A stretch of 64,000 nt of DNA from Comamonadaceae bacterium (GTDB lineage Bacteria; Pseudomonadota; Gammaproteobacteria; Burkholderiales; Burkholderiaceae_C): the NCBI GenBank assembly GCA_947448735.1, contig CANFOS010000002.1, positions 1 to 64,000 on the forward strand, written 5' to 3'. The position numbers and the translations under genes are program-made. Within the stretch, counting starts at the first letter, position 1. Each line of letters starts with the position of its first letter. Shown here piece after piece: positions 27,002 to 38,341 of this stretch. Under the pieces are notes generated by a model. The model saw nothing but the letters and a program-made list of their open reading frames with translations. It had not been told where the DNA came from and made no database searches.

Positions 27002-28267
27002 GTGAACCACTCCACCTTTCTTTCTGCAACCAGCCTGTTACTGCTAGCCACCCTCAGCGCCTGCACTGAAGCCCCCGCGCCTGCGCCCGGGGCGCCGGCC
27101 CCCATCTTGCAGGGCAGCCAGCTGCGTTTTGCGCCCGGCCACCCGCAGCTGGCACTGTTGGGCATGGCAACAGCGGCACCCGGCAAAGCGATCACGGTTG
27201 AGCTGCCAGCCAAGCTGGTCTGGAACGAAGAGCGCACCCAGCGCATTTACCCCGCCTTTGCCGGCCGCGTGATGGCCATCAAGGCCGACGTGGGCCAGCC
27301 GGTCAAAAGCGGCGCGCTGCTGGCACAACTCGCCTCGCCAGACTTTGGCATGGCGCAGGCCGACACCGCCAAGGCGAAAGCCGAAGCGCAATTGAGCCAA
27401 AAGTCCTTGCAACGCCAGCGGGAACTGTTTGAAGCCGGCATCATTGCCCGCAAGGATCTGGACCAAGCCGAGTTTGACGCGGCCCGCACCCAAGCCGAAA
27501 CTCAGCGCTCGCAAGCCCGCACCAATTTGTATGGTGGCGGGGCTGGCAACGTGAATCAGCAGTTGGCTTTGGTGGCCAGCATCAATGGCACCGTGGTGGA
27601 ACGCAACTTGAACCCGGGCCAGGAAGTGCGGCCCGACCAGTCTGGCCCGGGTGTTCCAGCCCTGTTTGTGGTGACCGACCCGACCTCGCTATGGGTGCAA
27701 ATTGACGCACGTGAAAGCGAGATCGGCACGCTGAAAATCGGCTCGGCTTTTGAGCTGGTCATCCCCAGCCTAGGCGGGCAAAAGTTTGAAGGCAAGGTCA
27801 CGGCTGCCGCCGACTTCATTGACCCGGCCACCCGCACCATCAAGGTTCGCGGCGTGGTGGCCAACCCGAACCGTTTGCTGAAGGCCGAGATGCTGGCCAC
27901 GGCCAGGATTGAGCGCATTTTGGGCACCGGCGTGGTGATACCTTCGCAGGCGGTGTCGCTGTTGGGCACCAAACAGATCGTGATGGTGCAAACCCAACCC
28001 GGCCTGTTTGAGCGGCGCGATGTCACCCTGAGTTACCAAGGCCCGAAGGAGACGGTGGTGTCCAGTGGCTTGGAGGCGGGAGAGCAGGTGGTCAGTGAAA
28101 ACATGCTGCTGCTGGCCAGAGAGTTTCGGTCAGCTCAAGACGATGCCCGACCCGCTGCGGCCATCGATCAAAAAGAGCCGGCAGCGCCATCAAAAAATGC
28201 CCAGGCAGCGACAAAAACCACGGCTGACCCAAAAGCTGACGTGAAGCCAGTCCAGGCCAAACCATGA
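27002..28267 (+). CDS. RND efflux periplasmic adaptor (CzcB-like) lipoprotein
   Basis: Membrane-fusion subunit of 421 residues that joins the inner-membrane pump to the outer-membrane channel. A lipoprotein signal ends in LSAC (Cys21). Then come an Ala/Pro linker, the barrel-sandwich half FAGRVMAIKADVGQPVKSGALLAQL, a helical hairpin (KAEAQLSQKSLQRQRELFEAGIIARKDLDQAEFD), and the second lipoyl half (ASINGTVVERNLNPGQEV). The C-terminal tail is Lys/Ala/Pro-rich. It starts with GTG. It has no His-rich metal-binding N-terminus like CzcB of Cupriavidus. The last four bases overlap the pump gene. Confidence 0.9.
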   Translation: MNHSTFLSATSLLLLATLSACTEAPAPAPGAPAPILQGSQLRFAPGHPQLALLGMATAAPGKAITVELPAKLVWNEERTQRIYPAFAGRVMAIKADVGQPVKSGALLAQLASPDFGMAQADTAKAKAEAQLSQKSLQRQRELFEAGIIARKDLDQAEFDAARTQAETQRSQARTNLYGGGAGNVNQQLALVASINGTVVERNLNPGQEVRPDQSGPGVPALFVVTDPTSLWVQIDARESEIGTLKIGSAFELVIPSLGGQKFEGKVTAAADFIDPATRTIKVRGVVANPNRLLKAEMLATARIERILGTGVVIPSQAVSLLGTKQIVMVQTQPGLFERRDVTLSYQGPKETVVSSGLEAGEQVVSENMLLLAREFRSAQDDARPAAAIDQKEPAAPSKNAQAATKTTADPKADVKPVQAKP

Positions 28268-31200
28268 AAAAGCTGATTGCCTACGCACTGCACCAGCCGC
28301 TGTTCATCGTCCTGGGCACGCTGCTGTTTGTCATGGCGGGGGTTTTTGCGTTTAAAAATCTGTCGGTTGAGGCCTTTCCGGATGTCACAGATACCCAGGT
28401 GACGGTGATTGCGCTTTTCCCTGGCCGCGCTGCGGAAGAGGTTGAAAAGCAGGTCACCTTGCCCTTAGAGACCGCGCTGTCAGGTTTGCCTAATTCAATT
28501 CGCGTGTTCTCGCACACGCAGTTTGGCTTGTCGTATACCGTGGTCACGTACGACGATTCCGCCAATGTGAATGTGGCGCGCCAGCAAATCAATGAGCGGC
28601 TGAACAATCTGGATGTGCCCAGCGGCGCACAAATCAACGTTGCACCGAATGCCACGCCTGTCGGCGAGGTGATGCGCTACCGCGTCAAAGGCGACGGTCT
28701 GAGCGCGACCGACTTGCGGACACTTGAAGACTGGGTGGTTGAGCGCACGCTGCGCAAAGTGCCCGGTGTGGCCGACGTGGTGGGCATGGGTGGCTTTATC
28801 AAGCAGTACGAGGTGCAGCCTGACCTGGACAAGCTGCGTGCCTACAAACTCACCTTTCAAAACCTGCTGGACGCGCTGGGGCGCGGCAATTCGAATGCGG
28901 GCGGCAGCTATGTGGCGCAAGGCCCCCAGCAGTTTGCGATTCGCGGTATTGGCTTGCTGAAGTCTGCCGATGACATTGGCCGCATTGTGGTGGCTGCACG
29001 CAATGGCACGCCGATTTTGATTCGTGACATTGCGACAGTCAATATTGGCGCGGTACCCCGCCTGGGCATCGTCGGTCAGGACAAAGACGACGATGTGGTG
29101 ACAGGCATCGTCATCATGCGCAAAGGCGAAAACCCAAGCGTTGTCCTCAAAGGCGTGAAAGAAAAAATCGCCGAACTCAATGCCAAAGGTCTACCCAAAG
29201 GCGTGCAAATCGTGCCCTACTACGACCGCACCTGGCTGATGGGTAAAACCCTGACCACCGTTTTTAAAAACCTGGTGGAGGGCGCGTTGTTGGTGGCGCT
29301 CGTTTTGTACCTGTTTTTGTCAAATGTGCGGGCCAGCTTGGCGGTGGTGGTGATCATTCCGCTGGCGCTGCTGTCGACCTTTTTGGGTTTGAAAATCATG
29401 GGCGTACCCGCCAACTTGCTCAGCCTGGGCGCACTGGACTTTGGCATCATCGTCGACGGCGCGGTGATTGTGATTGAAAACATCTTGCACCGTCTGGCTG
29501 AAAAAGGCGAAAACATGTCCAAGGCTGAGCGGCGTAACGTCATCATTGACGCCGCCAGCGAGGTTGGCCGACCGACCTTGTTTTCGATGCTCATCATCAT
29601 TGCGGCGCACATCCCGATCTTTGCCTTGCAGCGCCATGAGGGGCGTATTTTTCAGCCCATGGCCCTGAGCGTGACGGCTGCGCTGATTGGGGCGCTGATT
29701 TTTTCGCTCACGCTGGTGCCGCTGCTTGCTTACTGGTTCCTGCGTAAAAAGTTACCGCACGGCGACAACCGGGTCGTCCAAACCAGCAAACGTGTTTATG
29801 AGCCAATTTTGGATTGGGCCATGACCAGTCGCAAAGCTGTGGTGGCCATAGCGTTGGCCGTATTTGCGTTGAGCATGGTGGTCGCCAGCCGCTTGGGTTC
29901 TGAGTTTTTGCCTGAGCTCAACGAAGGCACGTTCTGGGCCAACTTTGACATGCCGTCCAGCGTGTCTGGTCAGGAAGCCGCCAAAATTTTGCTGCTCGCA
30001 CGCACGGCGCTTGGCAGCGTGCCCGAGGTGCGTACGGCGGTATCGAAAGCCGGTCAGCCAGAAGACGGCACCGACCCCAAAACGCTCAGCATGGCCGAGA
30101 TTTTTGTGGATGTGAAACCGCAAGAAGAGTGGCGCAAAGGCTTGACGCGCGACCAATTGATCGAAGAGATGGATGCCAAGCTGCGCGCGATTCCCGGCAT
30201 TGACCCGGCGTTTTCTCAACCGATACGAGACAACGTGCTGGAGTCGATTTCGCAAATCAAAGGGCAAATTGTCGTCAAGGTGGCGGGCGAAGACCTGGGC
30301 GAGTTGCGCCGCGTCGCTGAAGCGGTGCAGCGCGAAATCAAACAGGTTCAGGGCGTGCAGCGAGGCGAGATTGACCGGCTGGGCGACCTGCCGCAGCTGG
30401 TGATTGACATTGACCGCGACCGCGCTGCCCGTCTGGGGTTGAACGTACAGGATATTCAAGACGTGGTGGAGGCCGCGCTGGGCGGAAAAGCCGCCACCCA
30501 GTTGTGGGAAGGTGAACGAAAATTTGCCGTGGCGGTGCGATTGCCTGAGAACAATCGCGCCATAGCCAGCCTGCCGCAAACCTTGATACCCACGCCCGAC
30601 GGTGGCTATGCCCAGCTGAGCAGCGTTGCCGCCATACGAGAGACCAACGGTGCGATGAACATTGCGCGCGAAGCGGGCAGGCGCACCATGGCCATCGGCA
30701 TCTTCATCAAAGGGCGCGACATGGGCTCGGTCGTCAAAGACATGCAAACCAGAGTCGCCGAAAACGTCAAATTGCCACCGGGCTACACGATCGGCTGGTC
30801 AGGTGAGTTTGAAAATCAGGAACGCGCCATGCAGCGCCTGTCAGTGGTGGTGCCGATCTCGCTGCTGCTCATCTTTGTGCTGCTGTTCGATGCCTTCAAG
30901 TCCCTGAAAATGGCGTCGCTGATTTTGATTAACGTGCCCTTGGCGCTGATTGGCGGCTTTGTGGCGTTGTGGATTTTCTCCATCCCGCTGTCGGTGTCTG
31001 CAGCCATTGGCTTTATTGCGCTGTCAGGCCAGGCGGTGCTCAATGGCGTGGTGATGTTGTCGGGCTACCAGCAACTTCAGTCGCAGGGGCACAGCGTGTT
31101 TGAGGCGGTCAAGCTCGGCTCGGTGCAGCGGCTGCGCACGGTGCTGATGACAGCACTGCTGGCCATGCTGGGCCTGCTGCCGATGGCACTGTCACGCGAC

Positions 31201-31359
31201 ATCGGCTCTGAAACCCAACGCCCCCTGGCCATTGTCATCATTGGCGGGTTGATCACCGCCACGCTGCTGACGCTGGTGGTGCTGCCGGCGCTGTATGTGT
31301 CGTGGTTTGGCAAAGACAAGAAGGTCGAGCCCGAAGAGGAAACAGCAACTGCTACATAA
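28264..31359 (+). CDS. Heavy-metal-efflux RND pump (CzcA family)
   Basis: Proton-driven inner-membrane pump (1,031 residues) that exports divalent metal from periplasm or cytoplasm. The fourth helix carries DFGIIVDGAVIVIEN (Asp392, Asp398, Glu405), the proton-relay motif of the Zn/Co/Cd-type (CzcA, HME) pumps and unlike the Cu/Ag type. The twelve-helix plan with two large periplasmic loops is intact and both ends are complete. The ATG overlaps the adaptor stop (ATGA). Metal specificity (Zn, Co, Cd, Ni) cannot be settled from this motif alone. Regulation by the divergent two-component pair is likely. Confidence 0.95.
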   Translation: MKKLIAYALHQPLFIVLGTLLFVMAGVFAFKNLSVEAFPDVTDTQVTVIALFPGRAAEEVEKQVTLPLETALSGLPNSIRVFSHTQFGLSYTVVTYDDSANVNVARQQINERLNNLDVPSGAQINVAPNATPVGEVMRYRVKGDGLSATDLRTLEDWVVERTLRKVPGVADVVGMGGFIKQYEVQPDLDKLRAYKLTFQNLLDALGRGNSNAGGSYVAQGPQQFAIRGIGLLKSADDIGRIVVAARNGTPILIRDIATVNIGAVPRLGIVGQDKDDDVVTGIVIMRKGENPSVVLKGVKEKIAELNAKGLPKGVQIVPYYDRTWLMGKTLTTVFKNLVEGALLVALVLYLFLSNVRASLAVVVIIPLALLSTFLGLKIMGVPANLLSLGALDFGIIVDGAVIVIENILHRLAEKGENMSKAERRNVIIDAASEVGRPTLFSMLIIIAAHIPIFALQRHEGRIFQPMALSVTAALIGALIFSLTLVPLLAYWFLRKKLPHGDNRVVQTSKRVYEPILDWAMTSRKAVVAIALAVFALSMVVASRLGSEFLPELNEGTFWANFDMPSSVSGQEAAKILLLARTALGSVPEVRTAVSKAGQPEDGTDPKTLSMAEIFVDVKPQEEWRKGLTRDQLIEEMDAKLRAIPGIDPAFSQPIRDNVLESISQIKGQIVVKVAGEDLGELRRVAEAVQREIKQVQGVQRGEIDRLGDLPQLVIDIDRDRAARLGLNVQDIQDVVEAALGGKAATQLWEGERKFAVAVRLPENNRAIASLPQTLIPTPDGGYAQLSSVAAIRETNGAMNIAREAGRRTMAIGIFIKGRDMGSVVKDMQTRVAENVKLPPGYTIGWSGEFENQERAMQRLSVVVPISLLLIFVLLFDAFKSLKMASLILINVPLALIGGFVALWIFSIPLSVSAAIGFIALSGQAVLNGVVMLSGYQQLQSQGHSVFEAVKLGSVQRLRTVLMTALLAMLGLLPMALSRDIGSETQRPLAIVIIGGLITATLLTLVVLPALYVSWFGKDKKVEPEEETATAT

Positions 31360-31420
31360 AACGTAGCTGCTAGGCTCTGTTTGTATTGGGCTAGCAGCTT
31401 ATTCTTCTAAAAAAGACCGC
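31348..31420. repeat. AT-rich dispersed repeat, family 1
   Basis: CTACATAAAACGTAGCTGCTAGGC, TTTGTATTGGGCTAGCAGCTTATTC and an A-run. It begins inside the last codons of the czcA-like gene and fills the gap to the DUF4337 gene. It aligns block by block with the copy at 60.61-60.69 kb (TAGCTG..GC..TTTTATTGGGCT..GGCTTA). The inner TAGCTGCTA / TAGCAGCTTA can pair as a hairpin and may act as a terminator. Confidence 0.7.
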
Positions 31421-31496
31421 GACTAAACTTTAAAAATTGTCGAGAGGATTCAATCCTCAACCCGTGCATTGCCTGTCGCAACGCCAAAAGGAAAAA

Positions 31497-32099
31497 ATGG
31501 AGCCAAACGATGTACTTGAATCAGCAAAAGCTGCGGCAGAACAACCTGACATAAGTCACAAACGCTTGAATGCCGCCGTTGCCTTCACTGTGGCAATTTT
31601 GGCTACATTCATGGGGATTTGTAAGGTCAAGGATGACAACATCGTCCAAGCGATGCAGCAAGCTCAGGCTGACAAGCTAGACCACTGGGCGTTTTACCAG
31701 GCTCGCAATGTGCGCCAAGATGTTGCTGAAGCGGCATTGACGCAGTTAGAGCTGGCGCGCGCCGTGCAAAGCCCAGCCAATACCGCTGGCTACGATGTGG
31801 CTATTGCCAAGTACCGAACCACCGTTGCCGACCAGGCCAAGAAAAAAGAAGAGTTGCGCCTGCAGGCCTTGCAGGATCAGGTGGCGTACGACGCGCTGAA
31901 TTTTCGAGACGATCAGTTTGATTTGTCAGATGCCTTGCTGGCCATCGCCATTGCACTGCTGGCAGTCACGGCCCTTACCCAGCTTTGGGCTTTGTACTGG
32001 GTTGCGCTGGTGCCGACGGTGCTGGGCATGGTGATGGGCGCGGCCGGACTGCTGGGCTTGGGGATACATCCCAATGCGATCATTCAGCTGCTGTCGTGA
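31497..32099 (+). CDS. DUF4337-family membrane protein
   Basis: A 200-residue protein of unknown function. After a short acidic start, one helix (about 25-43, AAVAFTVAILATFMGICKV), then a soluble coiled-coil-like middle (MQQAQADKLDHWAFYQARNVRQDVAEAALTQLELA, then DQAKKKEELRLQALQ), then two or three hydrophobic helices to the C-terminus. This is the layout of DUF4337 proteins. The ATG at 31497 has a good AAGGAA site; the longer frame reaches into the repeat and is unlikely. It stands alone between the RND operon and an envelope protein. Confidence 0.85.
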   Translation: MEPNDVLESAKAAAEQPDISHKRLNAAVAFTVAILATFMGICKVKDDNIVQAMQQAQADKLDHWAFYQARNVRQDVAEAALTQLELARAVQSPANTAGYDVAIAKYRTTVADQAKKKEELRLQALQDQVAYDALNFRDDQFDLSDALLAIAIALLAVTALTQLWALYWVALVPTVLGMVMGAAGLLGLGIHPNAIIQLLS

Positions 32100-32147
32100 A
32101 GGGCTAACCCGTAACGCCACGTCGTCACTACCCCGACAATTGCTGCC

Positions 32148-32921
32148 ATGAAACCCAGCTTCAGACTTAGCCTGCTGACCCTTGCCTTGGGCTTGTCCAA
32201 CGCCTGTTTTGCCGCACCCGAGGAGATTCAGGTTTACATGGACGAGTTCGCCGAAACTGGCAAATTTGGTCTGGACTTTCATACCAACTACGTGCCTGAA
32301 ACTTTAGCCGGATCAGCCACGCGCAAGCAGCTGCGGGTGACACCTGAACTGAGCTACGGCATCAATGACAACTGGGAGGCGGCCCTGTACTGGCTCACTG
32401 CCGCAGGTCCCGGCGTAGCCAACGGCCAACCTGTCACCGACGGCGCCAAGGTGCGCGTCAAGTGGCGACCCCGAGCGCCGTCGGCAGACTCGCCCTGGTA
32501 TGGAGCGGTCAATGTGGAGGTTGGCCAGTTGTCGCGCCGCTTTTACCCTGATGGCGCGTCGATCGAAGCGAAATTTATTGGCATGTACACCCAGGACAAA
32601 TGGACGCTGGCTGCCAACCTGAACCTTGACCGGGCATTAAAGCGCCAGCCGCAGCAAGGTGCCACGGCCGAGCTGGACAGCAAAATCAGCTACCGACTCA
32701 AGCCAGAGGCTCAAGGCGACTGGCGCATCGGTGTCGAGAACTATGCCTTTTTAGGCGCGCTGCGCCAGCCGGTCGGTGGACTCGGCCGCACATCCACCAC
32801 TTACCTGGTGACCGATTTTTCTTTTCGGCATTGGGACCTCAATCTGGGCCTGGGCAAGGCGTCAGGCGCAACGAGTGACAAATGGATCATCAAAGCCATC
32901 ATTGGCGTACCGCTGGATTGA
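32148..32921 (+). CDS. Exported protein, probable outer-membrane beta barrel, unknown role
   Basis: A 257-residue protein with a signal peptide (ACFAAPEE, cleavage near residue 23) and alternating strands over the whole mature part, such as FGLDFHTNYV, QLRVTPELSYGINDNWEAALYWL, AKVRVKWRPRAP and YLVTDFSFRHWDLNLGLGKA. This pattern fits a small outer-membrane barrel. The C-terminus ends in VPLD rather than an aromatic residue. I do not recognise a named family. It is 48 bases after the DUF4337 gene on the same strand, so the two could be transcribed together. Confidence 0.7.
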   Translation: MKPSFRLSLLTLALGLSNACFAAPEEIQVYMDEFAETGKFGLDFHTNYVPETLAGSATRKQLRVTPELSYGINDNWEAALYWLTAAGPGVANGQPVTDGAKVRVKWRPRAPSADSPWYGAVNVEVGQLSRRFYPDGASIEAKFIGMYTQDKWTLAANLNLDRALKRQPQQGATAELDSKISYRLKPEAQGDWRIGVENYAFLGALRQPVGGLGRTSTTYLVTDFSFRHWDLNLGLGKASGATSDKWIIKAIIGVPLD

Positions 32922-33304
32922 GCAGCTGGATTGTTACTTGATAAATAGCAGATAGCGCCTCAATACATGGGCTAGAGCCCGCAATTCAGCCGCAATCTGC
33001 GTATCGCTCGCCGCCGCTCGCCGACACTTCACCGACAGTGCGGCCCTGCATGGCCCGGTCGGCCAGTTGCGGGGAGTACTCAAATGATGTGGCAGTCGCT
33101 GCGAGTTTGGCCAGTGAATGCAAGCGTTGAAATTCAGCTGGCCCACCATTTAATGGTCTGGCTAATCATCGCCAGCCAGACGATTTCAATAGTGGCACAA
33201 CTCTATTTGCTATATTTTCAGGGTCTACTAGCCGGCTAATTCATTGGGCTGTAACCCTAAAACGTACCTGAAAGCGTGTTGAAAATGCTCTGAAACAGCT
33301 GCCT
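32922..33304. other. 383-base gene-free stretch
   Basis: Gap between the envelope protein and thiE, which converge. I see no supported gene: the longest frames are short, lack ribosome sites and resemble nothing. The right half (about 33165-33290) has family 1 repeat features: CTATTTGCTATATTTTCAGGG, TCTACTAGCCGGCTAATTCATTGGGCT and ACCCTAAAACGTACCTGAAAGC. The left half could be decayed coding sequence. Confidence 0.6.
33165..33290. repeat. AT-rich dispersed repeat, family 1 (long copy)
   Basis: Longest copy in the window, with CTATTTGCTATATTTTCAGG, CTACTAGCCGGCTAATTCATTGGGCT and a CCCTAAAACG..CTGAAA tail shared with the copy near 22.05 kb. It lies downstream of both convergent flanking genes. 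Confidence 0.55.
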
Positions 33305-33949
33305 TTAGCTTTTCCGGGTCAATGTCATACCGTCCAGCGCCGCCTGATGCGGGTCAGCCGCCAAGGTCACGGCGCTGACCACCGCCACGCCGTCCACGCC
33401 GCAAGCCAGCACGCCCGGCATGCGCTCAAGAGAAATGCCGCCGATGGCGACCACGGGGTAGGGCGCCGCTTGCTTTGCCCACAGCGCCAGGCGCGCCAGG
33501 CCCACAGGCTCGTAGGGCATGACTTTCAGGGTGGTCGGGTAAATCGGGCCGATGGCCAGGTAGCTGGGCTGCACGGCTTTGGCGCGCGCCAGTTCTTCTG
33601 GCGTGTGGGTGGACAGCCCCAGCCGAATACCGGCACGGCGCAGTGCTTCAATGTCGGCGGTGTCCAGGTCTTCCTGGCCCAAGTGCACGCCGTAAGCGCC
33701 AGCAGACAGGGCCAGTTGCCAATGGTCGTTGATGAAAACTTGCGCACCGGGCACGGCTTTGCCTGCGTCAACAGCCGCTTTGACTTCAACAGCGATGTTG
33801 GCAGGCGTGTGGTCTGCCGCCTTGATGCGCAGCTGAATGGTGCGCACGCCCCAGCCCAGCAGGCGCTCTACCCATGCGGCGGTAGGCACCACCGGGTAAA
33901 AGCCGATCGGGTGGGCCAGGGGGGTGAAAGGCGTGAAAGGTGTCCTCAT
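33305..33949 (-). CDS. thiE: Thiamine-phosphate synthase ThiE
   Basis: Joins the pyrimidine (HMP-PP) and thiazole phosphate halves to give thiamine monophosphate. A TIM-barrel protein of 214 residues. Visible features are QLRIKAADH near the N-terminus, [26 protein letters not shown] with the pyrophosphate-binding Asp, and [32 protein letters not shown], and [28 protein letters not shown] near the end. Last gene of the thi operon; its ATG overlaps the thiG stop by four bases. No thiD (HMP kinase) is in the operon, so that function must be encoded elsewhere. Confidence 0.95.
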   Translation of the reverse strand: MRTPFTPFTPLAHPIGFYPVVPTAAWVERLLGWGVRTIQLRIKAADHTPANIAVEVKAAVDAGKAVPGAQVFINDHWQLALSAGAYGVHLGQEDLDTADIEALRRAGIRLGLSTHTPEELARAKAVQPSYLAIGPIYPTTLKVMPYEPVGLARLALWAKQAAPYPVVAIGGISLERMPGVLACGVDGVAVVSAVTLAADPHQAALDGMTLTRKS

Positions 33950-34737
33950 GGTGCGTGCCAGAAAGGAACGCCTACCGTGGGTGTAGACGCTTGGGCCGCA
34001 GCACGTTCTGGCATGGGGGTTGATTCATACGCCGCGCGGCCTGCTGCCACGCCGTCGGCAAAGGCTTTGGCCATGCGTACCGGGTCGCCTGCCTGGGCGA
34101 CGGCTGTGTTCAGCAGCACCGCGTCAAAGCCCATCTCCATCACGGCGGCGGCGTGCGACGGCTTACCCAAACCAGCATCGACCACCAGCACCGCATCAGG
34201 CAGGCGGCGGCGCATGGTCTCGAGTGCATAGGGGTTCAGTGGCCCGCGACCGGTGCCAATCGGCGCGGCCCACGGCATGATGGCCGCGCAGCCTGCGTCA
34301 CGCAACTTTTGCGCAATCACCAAATCGTCGGTGGTGTAGGCAAACACGGCAAAGCCTTCTTTGCCGAGCAGTGTGGCCGCTTCAAGCGTGGCGTGTGTGT
34401 CGGGCTGCAGGGTGTAGTCGTCACCAATGACTTCAAGCTTGATCCAGGTGGTACCAAAAATCTCGCGCGCCATCTGCGCCAGCGTGATGGCCTCCTCAGC
34501 GGTGTGGCAGCCTGCGGTGTTGGGCAAGATGTGCGTCTTCATCGCCTGCACACGTTGCCAAAAGCTGTTGCCGCCGCCGCTTTCAGGTTGCAGGCGGCGC
34601 AGGCCCACCGTCAGCACCTGCGTGCCGCTGGCGCTGACGGCATCGCTCAGGACTTGCGGCGACGGATAGTGGGAGGTACCAAGAAAGAGGCGGCTTGAAA
34701 GCGTTGTGCCCGCAATCCAAAACGGCGAAATAGTCAT
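33946..34737 (-). CDS. thiG: Thiazole synthase ThiG
   Basis: Forms the thiazole ring of thiamine from deoxyxylulose phosphate, dehydroglycine and ThiS thiocarboxylate. The 263 residues show [16 protein letters not shown], the [11 protein letters not shown] segment with the Schiff-base Lys, [40 protein letters not shown] and [34 protein letters not shown]. All are family hallmarks. It is followed by thiE with a four-base overlap. Upstream it is separated from thiS by 132 bases that hold a dispersed repeat, an unusual gap inside this otherwise overlapping operon. Confidence 0.96.
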   Translation of the reverse strand: MTISPFWIAGTTLSSRLFLGTSHYPSPQVLSDAVSASGTQVLTVGLRRLQPESGGGNSFWQRVQAMKTHILPNTAGCHTAEEAITLAQMAREIFGTTWIKLEVIGDDYTLQPDTHATLEAATLLGKEGFAVFAYTTDDLVIAQKLRDAGCAAIMPWAAPIGTGRGPLNPYALETMRRRLPDAVLVVDAGLGKPSHAAAVMEMGFDAVLLNTAVAQAGDPVRMAKAFADGVAAGRAAYESTPMPERAAAQASTPTVGVPFWHAP

Positions 34738-34799
34738 ATCAGTCCCTGCAAAGCATGATCATCCAGGCAGACGCCACGGAACTGGCTTTGCCAGGCCGA

Positions 34800-34862
34800 A
34801 TGCGTCGCCCCCTGCAAGGGGGGGGTGGTGCTACACGCAGTGAGCATCCGGAGGGGGTATTT
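34800..34862 (-). repeat. GC-rich dispersed repeat (family 2) between thiS and thiG
   Basis: Read on the minus strand: ACCCCCTCCGGATGCTCACTGCGTGTAGC, then CACCCCCCCTTGCAGGGGGCGAC. CTCACTGCGTGTAG is nearly identical to the copies at 42.9 kb (CACTGCGTGT) and 62.5 kb (CTCACTGCGTATAG). The CCCCC...GGGGG arms can form a strong hairpin within the thi transcript. Confidence 0.75.
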
Positions 34863-34869
34863 CATATTT

Positions 34870-35076
34870 TTAGCCGCCTGTGATGGGGGTGACGATGTCG
34901 ATACGGTCGCCGTTGACCAGCATGCGGCCTGGCCATTGCGGGCGCGGCACAAAGCAGTTGTTGATGGCACAGGCAAAGGCTGATTCAAGGGTGTAGCCGC
35001 GCGCCAGCAGCAGGGCTTGCAGCGTTGTTGCCTCTACCGCTGCGCGCTCGCCGTTCAGTGAAATATCAATCGTCAT
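34870..35076 (-). CDS. thiS: Sulfur carrier protein ThiS
   Basis: Ubiquitin-like carrier of 68 residues. The C-terminal Gly-Gly (TPITGG) is adenylated and turned into a thiocarboxylate that supplies sulfur for the thiazole. The N-terminal strand MTIDISLNGERAAVE and NGDRIDIVTP are typical. The start overlaps the end of thiO by 11 bases. No thiF is present in the operon; another E1-like enzyme (for example MoeB) must activate it. Confidence 0.93.
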   Translation of the reverse strand: MTIDISLNGERAAVEATTLQALLLARGYTLESAFACAINNCFVPRPQWPGRMLVNGDRIDIVTPITGG

Positions 35077-36112
35077 GGCGCAATTTTCCTACCAAATCAT
35101 CGACCAGCGCAGGCGCGCACAAATAGCCGTGCCGATACAGACCGTTGATATGCCAGACACCATCACGTTGTTCGATGCTGGGGCGATGGTCATCCAGAGC
35201 AGGCCGCAAGGCGGCCGACAGGCGCAAAATGCGCGCCTCGCCAAAGGCCGGATGCAAACTGTGCAGCGCACTGGCCAGCTCCAGCACCGAGCGCACGGTC
35301 ACCGGGCCGGTGTCTTCAGATTCGAGTTCGGTCGCGCCGACCACAAATTCACCATTCGGGCGCGGCGCCACATACAACTGGTAGCGCGGGTGCATCAGGC
35401 GCACCGGGCGCTTCAGAGTCACGCTTTTGCATTCGACGCGCAACACCTCACCACGCACCCCCCGCAAATGCGGCAAAGCCGTCTTGCTGCCGGTGCCGCG
35501 TGCATCCACCGTCATGTCTGCGGCATGTGCCTGGTCGGCGCAAATGATGGCCTGCGCTTCAATACCCGTCACCATTTGCCCCTCATGCCAGGCCACGCCC
35601 AAGCGATCCAGTTCCAGCGCCAGCGCAGCCATCAACTGGTCATTGGCCAACTGGCCTTCGCCTGCCAGGTACAGGCCGCCATGAAAACGCCCGGCCAAAG
35701 TAGGTTCGACTTGCGCCAGTGCTGCTGCATCCAGCTGTTGCACTTGCGCTCGGGAGCTGTCAGGCAGCTTGTGGTGCAGCAGGCGGCTGAAGTGTTCCAG
35801 CGACGCGCCGTCTTGCGCATGCGCCACCACGATGGTGCCGTCTTGCCGGAAATACACCGGGCTGGTCAGTTGCGCCAAATACTGTGGCCACAAAGCCAAA
35901 GAGCGCTGACCCAGCTCAAACACCGCATCGTCAGACACCGCCAACTCGGCCAGCGGCGACAGCATGGCGGCGGCGGTTTGCGACGCAGTGTCCAGTGCAT
36001 CACGGCGCTTGGCGTCGAACAAGCTCACCCGACAGCCCGCCAAAGCCAGCCGCCAGGCCAACAAGCGACCGGCCAGGCCGGCCCCTGCAATGCCGATGTG
36101 GAGTTGCTTCAT
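35066..36112 (-). CDS. thiO: FAD-dependent glycine oxidase ThiO
   Basis: DAO-family flavoenzyme of 348 residues that oxidises glycine to dehydroglycine for thiazole synthesis. N-terminal GIAGAGLAGRLLAWRLALAG is the FAD-binding dinucleotide fold, followed by DASQTAAAMLSP-type contacts, VDARGTGSKTALPHLRGVRGEVLRVE and, near the end, HINGLYRHGYLCAPALVDDL. ATG 36112 lies one base after the thiC stop; the frame extends upstream only into thiC. Using ThiO rather than ThiH means an oxygen-dependent, aerobic route to thiazole. Confidence 0.92.
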   Translation of the reverse strand: MKQLHIGIAGAGLAGRLLAWRLALAGCRVSLFDAKRRDALDTASQTAAAMLSPLAELAVSDDAVFELGQRSLALWPQYLAQLTSPVYFRQDGTIVVAHAQDGASLEHFSRLLHHKLPDSSRAQVQQLDAAALAQVEPTLAGRFHGGLYLAGEGQLANDQLMAALALELDRLGVAWHEGQMVTGIEAQAIICADQAHAADMTVDARGTGSKTALPHLRGVRGEVLRVECKSVTLKRPVRLMHPRYQLYVAPRPNGEFVVGATELESEDTGPVTVRSVLELASALHSLHPAFGEARILRLSAALRPALDDHRPSIEQRDGVWHINGLYRHGYLCAPALVDDLVGKLRHDD

Positions 36113-36113
36113 A

Positions 36114-38222
<2,109 letters not shown>

Positions 38223-38341
38223 GAAACCATTGTAAGCACACAGCAAACGCCCCCCAACTTTACAAACCATCACCGCAAAATAACCTTGTGTTCACAAGCG
38301 GGCTTCATACTCGTTCTTATCTTCTTGAAAGGAAGTTTTTT

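Noticed and set aside
32934-33149. Possible small minus-strand gene of 71 codons
   Set aside because: No ribosome site, unusual Arg/Ala/Leu composition, and it fills an otherwise decayed intergenic stretch.
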